NCBI GenBank assembly: GCA_017432685.1
Contig: JAFRIR010000086.1
Location: 1 to 36,286 of the forward strand
Source: Flexilinea sp.
GTDB taxonomy: Bacteria > Chloroflexota > Anaerolineae > Anaerolineales > Anaerolineaceae
Reading direction: 5' to 3'
DNA: 36,286 bases
Shown: one piece after another, positions 31,046 to 36,286 of the stretch
How the letters are laid out: each line of letters starts with the position of its first letter
Numbering within the stretch: the first letter of the stretch is position 1
Translations under genes and position numbers: made by a program
Notes under the pieces: generated by a model
Told to the model about the DNA's origin: nothing
The model's database searches: none
The model's input: the letters and a program-made list of their open reading frames with translations, nothing else

Positions 31046-31576
31046 ATGGGCACCTTTTTTCAAGATCTAAAAATCATTAGTAATGACCAAGAATGGTGTA
31101 AAGTTCTTGATTGGTTATTTGATGACTTAAGATTTTCAGATAATATTGGTTGGAGTAAAGAAAAGTCACAAAAATATACTATAAAAATAAAAGATAAGAA
31201 GAATTTGTCTAAGTTTGAAAACAATTATTTTTTCCTTCCTTTAAAGAAAATTGATTATAAAAGTCTAATACATTCATACCGAAAGAAAAATTTTCCTCTT
31301 ATCATACTGCATAAAGGTAAAGATGGAGAATCAAAAGGAATAATTAGGCATATCCGAAATGGAATTGCTCATGGAAATGCACAAATAATAGTTCAAGAAA
31401 GTCCTTATATAGAAGTGACAGATATTAATAAAGACAAACAACAAACAGCTTATATATATATTCCACTTTCATATATCAAGGATTTTTTTGATTATTATCG
31501 TGAAATTATTGACATAAATAATTCTCAAAAAGTTAAAGAACCTCTTTTAAAAACTAAAAAGAAAAAAAGGAAATGA
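31046..31576 (+). CDS. HEPN-motif protein, candidate RNase effector
   Basis: The 176-aa protein begins at the base after the previous stop. It is strongly AT-rich and lysine-rich, unlike its neighbours, a sign of transfer. It has IIRHIRNGIAHGNAQI with R104 and H109, matching the RxxxxH active-site motif of HEPN ribonucleases, in the RNGxAHG form common in short HEPN proteins. N-terminal helices (WCKVLDWLFDDLRF) and a basic tail (KVKEPLLKTKKKKRK) surround it. HEPN domains cut RNA in toxin and phage-defence systems, though inactive relatives exist. Pairing with a TIR protein suggests a defence role by inference. The motif is short, so the family call is moderate. Confidence 0.65.
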   Translation: MGTFFQDLKIISNDQEWCKVLDWLFDDLRFSDNIGWSKEKSQKYTIKIKDKKNLSKFENNYFFLPLKKIDYKSLIHSYRKKNFPLIILHKGKDGESKGIIRHIRNGIAHGNAQIIVQESPYIEVTDINKDKQQTAYIYIPLSYIKDFFDYYREIIDINNSQKVKEPLLKTKKKKRK

Positions 31577-31597
31577 CTTTTAGGAGGTAGTTAATTA

Positions 31598-34372
31598 ATG
31601 TCCATCTTCAAATGTAAAATGTGCGGTGGAACGATCGAATTTCAGCCGGGGGCGACAGTTGGTGTTTGTGACAGCTGTGGTACCAGACAGACACTGCCAC
31701 GGCTGGATGATGACCGGCGGGCGAACCTTTATGACCGGGCGAATCATTTCCGCCGGAACAATGAATTTGACAAAGCCATGGGGATCTATGAACAGATTCT
31801 CAATGAAGACAACACCGATGCGGAAGCCTACTGGTCGCTGGTGCTCTGCCGTTACGGGATCGAATATGTGGAAGACCCTGTGACCCGTCGCCGCATTCCG
31901 ACGGTCAACCGGGCGCAGTTTACCTCGATCTTTGACGATGACAATTACCAGTCCGCGCTGCGTTATGCCGATCCAGCGCAGAAAGCTCTTTACTTTGAAG
32001 AGGCACAGACGATCAATGAGATTCAGAAAGGGATCCTGCAGATCTCACAGAAAGAAGAGCCCTTTGACGTCTTCATCTGTTACAAGGAAACCGATGCCGC
32101 CGGACGTCGGACGCCGGATTCCGTGCTTGCCAATGACCTCTATCATCAGCTCACGCAGGAAGGCTTCAAGGCCTTTTTCAGCCGTATTACGCTTGAAAAC
32201 AAACTCGGCACCGCCTATGAGCCCTATATTTTCGCGGCATTGAACAGTGCCAAAGTCATGGTCGTGCTTGGCACCCGTCCGGAATATTTCAACGCGGTCT
32301 GGGTCAAGAATGAATGGGCACGGTATCTCGCGCTGATCAAAAACGGCGCCAGGAAAACCCTGATCCCTGCCTATAAAGATATGGATCCTTATGACCTGCC
32401 GGATGAATTTTCTCATCTGCAGGCGCTGGATATGTCCAAGCTTGGTTTTATGCAGGACCTGATCCGCGGGATCAAAAAGATCAGCGGAAAAGATCAGCCG
32501 AAACCCGTTTACCAGCAGGGAACTGCCACTGTCGGCAGTGCGGCTGCATCTTCGCTTTTGCGGCGAGCCTTCATGTTTCTGGAGGATGGCAACTGGCAGG
32601 AAGCGGATCAATATTGTGAAAAAGTTCTGGACATGGAACCGGAAAACGCTCAGGCATATCTCGGCAAACTGATGGCGGAGCTTCAGGTAAGAACACCGGA
32701 TGAGCTTTCCAACCAGCCGCAGCCCTTTGATGGGAGAAATAATTACCAGAAAGCATTACGCTTTGGGGATGAAAAACTGCGCGGACAATTGACGGGCTAT
32801 ATCACGCATATCCACAACCGAATTGAAAATGATAGGCTTCTCGGTATATATAACCAGGCTGTCAAATTCATGAATGATGCCTCTCAAAGCCAGGCGATCA
32901 GTCAGTTCGTCGCAGCCAGTGCATCCTACAGAAAAGCTGCTGAGTTATTTGATTCCATCAGCGGATTCAATGATTCTGATGTGTTGGCAGAAAATTGCCG
33001 GAATTTCACAACAATCTGTTGGAAGGACTCGATCTATAAAGATGCTATGACAAAAATGAACGAGGCATCTGATATCTCCCGTCTCGAATCCGCGATCAAA
33101 AAATTTCAGGAGATTCCCGGTTGGCGGGACAGCTATGACCAGATTGGCCTCTGTACGCAGAAAATCAATGCGTTGAAAGTGCAGCAGGAAGCTGACCGGA
33201 TCCGACGTGAGCAGCAGGAGGAAGCAAGACGTCTGGCAGCAGAAGCGGCAGCACAGAAACGCAAAAAGATAATTGCTTTTGTCACGCCGATCGTTTTGGC
33301 ATGTATTGTCTCAGTGATTCTTTATTTTACTGTCCTCCTTCCCAAAATAAAGTTCAATCAGGCATTGAATCTGATAGAGTCCGGTAATTATGAGGCGGCT
33401 TATTCATTACTCACAGAAATTGGAAAAGAGGACGTAATTACTTCCAACAAATATGAGAGAGCCATGGCTTTACTGAAGTCCAATAATTATGATGAAGCTT
33501 ATTCGCTCCTTAAAGAAATCGGAAAAAACGATGAAATAATTTCGCATAAGTATGACAGGGCGATGGCTTTACTGGATTCCACTGATTATGAGGAAGCTTA
33601 TAAATTGCTTGCTGGAATTGGAAAAGAGGATGTAATTATTTCCAATAAATATGACCGGGCAATCGAAAGGCTTGCTGCCGGAGATTACAAATCGGTTTAT
33701 ATGCTTCTGAGCGGTCTGGATTACAGGGACAGCGTTGAAATTTTGAAGAATAATGCAATTCAAATCAGAAAAGAATTACTCAAAGATGCCAAAACCGGTG
33801 ATTATGTCGTGTTCGGCTCCTATGAACAGGATAACAACACCTCAAATGGGAAAGAAGAAATTGAATGGCTGGTTTTGGATCGGAGTGATAACACCTTGCT
33901 GTTGATCAGTAAATACGCACTGGACTGCAAACAGTACAACACAAAATCTGAAAGCGTTACCTGGGAAACATCCAGCCTGCGCTCCTGGCTGAACGGAACA
34001 TTTCTGACCGAAGCTTTCAAACCGGAAGAACAAAATCTGATCTCAGTTATCACCGTCAGCTCGGACAAGAATCCACTTTATTCCACAGATCCGGGCAATA
34101 GTACAAATGATAAAATCTTTCTGCTGAGCATTAATGAGGTAAACCGTTATTTTACCTCTAATGAATCCCGGCAGACACAGGCAACAGCCTATGCAAAAGC
34201 ACAGGGTGCATATGTTGCGTCAAACGGAAACAGCTGGTGGTGGCTTCGGTCGTCGGGTAAACTTAGCAAGTATGCAGCGGGTGTCTTCAGTGACGGCTCT
34301 GTCAGCCGCAATGGTGACTTTGTCTTCTATCAGTATGACACAGTGCGCCCCGCTTTGTGGATCAATCTGTAA
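31598..34372 (+). CDS. Zinc-ribbon / TIR / helical-repeat / membrane / DUF6273 protein
   Basis: The 924-aa protein follows AGGAGG by 10 nt. In order it has a zinc ribbon (residues 6-27, CKMCG and CDSCG); a helical region (42-150); a TIR domain (155-290: FDVFICYKETDAAGRRTPDS, candidate catalytic E208 in GTAYEPYIFAAL, WVKNEWARYLAL); TPR-like helices (320-540); one membrane span (about 562-585, IIAFVTPIVLACIVSVILYF); three 33-residue repeats (GNYEAAYSLL type); and a C-terminal DUF6273 domain (about 730-924, ending VRPALWINL) that would be outside. TIR domains with the Glu cleave NAD or make cyclic ADP-ribose signals. The layout reads as an exterior sensor with an interior effector. It ends the cassette. 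Confidence 0.88.
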   Translation: MSIFKCKMCGGTIEFQPGATVGVCDSCGTRQTLPRLDDDRRANLYDRANHFRRNNEFDKAMGIYEQILNEDNTDAEAYWSLVLCRYGIEYVEDPVTRRRIPTVNRAQFTSIFDDDNYQSALRYADPAQKALYFEEAQTINEIQKGILQISQKEEPFDVFICYKETDAAGRRTPDSVLANDLYHQLTQEGFKAFFSRITLENKLGTAYEPYIFAALNSAKVMVVLGTRPEYFNAVWVKNEWARYLALIKNGARKTLIPAYKDMDPYDLPDEFSHLQALDMSKLGFMQDLIRGIKKISGKDQPKPVYQQGTATVGSAAASSLLRRAFMFLEDGNWQEADQYCEKVLDMEPENAQAYLGKLMAELQVRTPDELSNQPQPFDGRNNYQKALRFGDEKLRGQLTGYITHIHNRIENDRLLGIYNQAVKFMNDASQSQAISQFVAASASYRKAAELFDSISGFNDSDVLAENCRNFTTICWKDSIYKDAMTKMNEASDISRLESAIKKFQEIPGWRDSYDQIGLCTQKINALKVQQEADRIRREQQEEARRLAAEAAAQKRKKIIAFVTPIVLACIVSVILYFTVLLPKIKFNQALNLIESGNYEAAYSLLTEIGKEDVITSNKYERAMALLKSNNYDEAYSLLKEIGKNDEIISHKYDRAMALLDSTDYEEAYKLLAGIGKEDVIISNKYDRAIERLAAGDYKSVYMLLSGLDYRDSVEILKNNAIQIRKELLKDAKTGDYVVFGSYEQDNNTSNGKEEIEWLVLDRSDNTLLLISKYALDCKQYNTKSESVTWETSSLRSWLNGTFLTEAFKPEEQNLISVITVSSDKNPLYSTDPGNSTNDKIFLLSINEVNRYFTSNESRQTQATAYAKAQGAYVASNGNSWWWLRSSGKLSKYAAGVFSDGSVSRNGDFVFYQYDTVRPALWINL
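33365..33661 (+). repeat. Three tandem 99-bp coding repeats inside the TIR gene
   Basis: Units 33365-33463, 33464-33562 and 33563-33661 each encode 33 residues of pattern ALL-x4-Y-EAY-LL-IGK-D-I-KY-RA. Copies remain close at the DNA level (shared GGAAAAGAGGA and ATGGCTTTACTG), which indicates recent duplication. A fourth, diverged unit follows. Confidence 0.85.
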
Positions 34373-34431
34373 TCTGTCCTCTTCTGCTCTGAAAACAAAT
34401 TTGTCGAGTTTTAGTTCCGATTTTGTTTTGT

Positions 34432-34437
34432 TATAAT
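34432..34437 (+). promoter_or_regulatory. -10 box before the 235-aa gene
   Basis: TATAAT in AT-rich DNA 67 bp before the chosen start. The -35 is not clear. Confidence 0.4.
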
Positions 34438-34503
34438 ATTACATATCAAAAAGTTCTGTCCGGGTATTCGAGACAGGTTATAGAGACAGAGAAGGCGGTG
34501 GCT

Positions 34504-35211
34504 ATGGGTGATGTCAGTATTATAGCGAGAAGATTGGATGGCGGAAAGCATGTCCAGTATGGATGGAGCGGGAACGGTGGCTATTACAAAATGACAGGAA
34601 ATCGACTGTTATGCTGGTATGATGATCCGGAACTTGTAGAATATCTGTTTGGTCTGGGACAGATGCGCTTAATCGGGAGACCTCACAGTGAGGATGGTGG
34701 ATTTGGCTTACTTTACACCAATCAACCGGATAATACTCCTCATTGGCTGGGAAAAACGGAACGGGAAATCTTCAGTAAAATAGCCTTTATTGATTACGGT
34801 TACTTTTACGATACGGATCACAAATGGTATTATGTTGACCCTGACCCGTTCCGGATAAAAATTCCATTAGAATACATCGACCGGCACCTTGATGACAGGA
34901 ACTATGAATTTGAAGAGCTTAACCACATCAAAAGAGGAATCATTGAAAAAATCTTTGATTCCTTTGTTGCGTCGGATTCAGCGTTTCATGAATTGGTGTT
35001 CTCAACATATCCGCAGGGGCCGGATTCAATCAAAGAACAGATCCTTGCCGACGAATTTCCGATTCATTGCTTTTGGGAAAAATACAAACCTCTTTTTGAC
35101 TATTTTGACGATTGGGTTCTTGTCCGAACAGATAATGAATATGAGAAAATCACGGATTATATTCTGAGAAAAAAACAGGATGGGAATAGGATCGAAACTA
35201 TTGACTGGTAA
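34504..35211 (+). CDS. Conserved-looking hypothetical protein
   Basis: I start this at 34504 (MGDVSIIARRLDGGKHVQYG); the frame is open upstream to 34423, but that start has no ribosome site and would overlap the TATAAT at 34432-34437. The 235-aa protein is acidic and aromatic-rich: WSGNGGYYKMTGNRLLCWYD, VEYLFGLGQMRLIGRPHSE, IDYGYFYDTDHKWYYVDPDP. It has no signal peptide, membrane span or known catalytic motif. It resembles uncharacterised cytosolic proteins of Clostridia from memory. It follows the TIR gene by 130 bp and has its own promoter candidate; whether it belongs to the cassette is unclear. Confidence 0.7.
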   Translation: MGDVSIIARRLDGGKHVQYGWSGNGGYYKMTGNRLLCWYDDPELVEYLFGLGQMRLIGRPHSEDGGFGLLYTNQPDNTPHWLGKTEREIFSKIAFIDYGYFYDTDHKWYYVDPDPFRIKIPLEYIDRHLDDRNYEFEELNHIKRGIIEKIFDSFVASDSAFHELVFSTYPQGPDSIKEQILADEFPIHCFWEKYKPLFDYFDDWVLVRTDNEYEKITDYILRKKQDGNRIETIDW

Positions 35212-35261
35212 ACTGTCCTCCCCGAAGGAATTGGAACGCTCGCTGGCTGTATCCCTCACGG

Positions 35262-35308
35262 TAATTGAATACACTGGAGTTTGTCCCGCTTTGTGGATCA
35301 ATCTGTGA
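35262..35308 (+). pseudogene. Relic of a DUF6273 3-prime end
   Basis: The in-frame sequence YTGVCPALWINL-stop matches the end of the TIR gene (TVRPALWINL), and the DNA CCCGCTTTGTGGATCAATCT is identical to 34352-34371. No further DUF6273 sequence precedes it, so this is a leftover of a duplicated or deleted gene, or a recombination footprint. Confidence 0.65.
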
Positions 35309-35516
35309 TCTGAATGATTTTGATAAGCTGGGGTAACGGGGAACGATTATGCCGCAGGGCTGATTTACCGGTTTCTCTCATTCCGTCAGAAATTCCCGCC
35401 ATTGTTTCCATTTCCGCCTCGCTTTCATATCCTCTGTCCAGTAAATACAGCCACGTGTAAAAAATGTTTCCTTTCACCGAGTCGAGCGTCTTGTATTCCT
35501 TACGAAAAACCGGCAT
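35298..35516 (-). CDS. Short ORF, possible C-terminal fragment of an Rpn/PDDEXK-transposase-type nuclease
   Basis: The 72 codons begin MPVFRKEYKTLDSVKGNIFY and continue TWLYLLDRGYESEAEMETMA. The pattern W-LxLL...SEAEMExMA...GMRE resembles the C-terminal helical tail of Rpn-like PD-(D/E)XK nuclease transposase proteins, whose catalytic part would lie upstream but is absent. There is no ribosome site. Its end overlaps the DUF6273 relic. It is probably a decayed mobile-element remnant and may be spurious. Confidence 0.3.
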   Translation of the reverse strand: MPVFRKEYKTLDSVKGNIFYTWLYLLDRGYESEAEMETMAGISDGMRETGKSALRHNRSPLPQLIKIIQITD

Positions 35517-35806
35517 CTGAATATTGAAGAATTATAGAATACCACATGAAGTCGAATATTTCAAGAGGGTTTTACCTGTTGAGAACGGTTTTCCAGTGGG
35601 ATTTTTCAGAGACCGTTCGGTTCCAGCATCCCGATAAGTGATTATACTCGAGACATAACAGTTGTTCCGGACTTAGGTGCGGCAGTTTCCGTATCATAAG
35701 CCACAGAACATCCTCTGTGCAATTCGCGTCCCATTACCACAAACTTTCACATTTGTAAACCGACAATATTGACGGTTTTCTTTTTTTAAAAAATGAGTAT
35801 AGTAGT

Positions 35807-35890
35807 TATTAGCTGATAGCGATTCGTCATTAGCGATTAAACAGCCAACAGAAAACATGAAGCTAACAGCTAAAAGCTAACTGCTGAAAA
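35807..35890. repeat. Degenerate 7-bp-phase array upstream of the last gene
   Basis: Twelve units hold phase on the plus strand, from TATTAGC and TGATAGC through CATTAGC to CTAACAG, CTAAAAG, CTAACTG and CTGAAAA. The next 7-mer, GGAGGAG, is the ribosome site of the following gene. The rest of the spacer (35517-35806) holds no gene; a T-rich stretch and a weak TATAGT (35798-35803) are the only promoter-like parts. Confidence 0.75.
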
Positions 35891-35899
35891 GGAGGAGAA

Positions 35900-36286
35900 A
35901 TGGCACAGGCTGACGACAAAAAGATGATCGCGGAAATGAACAGTTTCCTGGCTGACAAAAGCAAAGCCGGCAAAAGCGATGACGCCAATGCGGAAGCACA
36001 GCTTCCCTTTGAATCGATCGACAGCTACAGCACCGATCCGGTGGGCTTTGAGGAAATGTCTCTGCGCATGCTCAGCAAAGTCGAATTTGTCTTTGATCTG
36101 GCTGTCAATGAAAACCGTTTCTCCTCCAAATATCTCAAACGCTGCATCCAGCTCGAAAAGGGCATCAAATATCTCGGCAGCCTGTGCGTAACGAAGTACG
36201 CGCTGCAAACGCAGGGACAGACATTCCCCCAGCTGGGTCAGCTTTCCACCGAAAAACTGTATGGCATGACATCACATCATTACCGC
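35900..36286 (+). CDS. Hypothetical protein, cut off by the window edge
   Basis: The frame is open for 129 codons to the end of the window, with a strong GGAGGAG ribosome site 2-3 nt before ATG. It begins MAQADDKKMIAEMNSFLADK, then a charged linker and a helical part (EEMSLRMLSKVEFVFDLAVN, SSKYLKRCIQLEKGIKYLGS). No motif is recognised. Base use matches the core genome rather than the AT-rich cassette. Confidence 0.75.
   Translation, partial: MAQADDKKMIAEMNSFLADKSKAGKSDDANAEAQLPFESIDSYSTDPVGFEEMSLRMLSKVEFVFDLAVNENRFSSKYLKRCIQLEKGIKYLGSLCVTKYALQTQGQTFPQLGQLSTEKLYGMTSHHYR

Noticed and set aside
1..36286. tRNA or rRNA genes
   Set aside because: No T-arm GGTTCGAATCC-type sequence with an acceptor stem and no rRNA-like stretch was seen in the intergenic regions.

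Overview
The window comes from an anaerobic or fermentative bacterium of roughly 50 percent GC. It carries sodium-pump decarboxylase subunits, a YidC-linked surface-polymer cluster, an ECF sigma/anti-sigma pair and gut-Clostridia-style TIR/DUF6273 and SPFH/zinc-ribbon proteins. No ribosomal marker is present. The mix would fit Anaerolineae-like Chloroflexota or Clostridia, and I cannot settle which from this sequence. No tRNA, rRNA, CRISPR array or intact insertion sequence was seen.

Left part (1-10029, almost all minus strand). A truncated Fic gene has three 12-bp direct repeats next to its promoter. It is followed by an apparent beta-propeller / lipoprotein / uvrC operon, a LapA-type membrane coiled-coil gene ending exactly at a 128-bp structured repeat, an ECF sigma and double-membrane-span anti-sigma pair, polA, and a small protein resembling a dead IS200-type transposase.

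Envelope and energy part (10119-20433). A plus-strand operon encodes a YidC insertase fused to a CDP-glycerol-glycerophosphotransferase-like domain, a tiny YIDPxT membrane protein and two tandem LTA-synthase-like sulfatases; this looks like surface-polymer assembly. Convergent to it is a minus-strand operon for the gamma, biotin-carrier (two biotinyl domains in tandem) and beta subunits of a Na+-translocating decarboxylase. Divergent from that operon is gpmI.

Middle (20440-28606). It holds a GntR/FCD regulator, a candidate structured RNA of about 220 nt, an MBL-fold hydrolase and a second, inverted copy of the 128-bp repeat. Next comes a small-ORF locus with an antisense promoter and hairpins, then a large GT-C membrane protein, a UvrD/PcrA helicase and an overlapping DUF1016 nuclease.

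Right part (28814-36286, mostly plus). A rod-shaped RNA with its own extended -10 promoter and intrinsic terminator (6S-like in architecture) lies just before a cassette: SPFH/zinc-ribbon protein, four-span membrane protein, AT-rich HEPN-motif protein, and a zinc-ribbon/TIR/repeat/DUF6273 membrane protein. This cassette is the best candidate for an undescribed system, perhaps defence or envelope-stress sensing. After it come an unrecognised 235-aa protein, a DUF6273 3-prime relic, a possible nuclease fragment and a partial gene running off the window.

A theme across the window is intergenic DNA made of degenerate tandem repeats in strict 7-bp phase at four loci, with different unit sequences, usually filling the gap between a stop codon and the next start.
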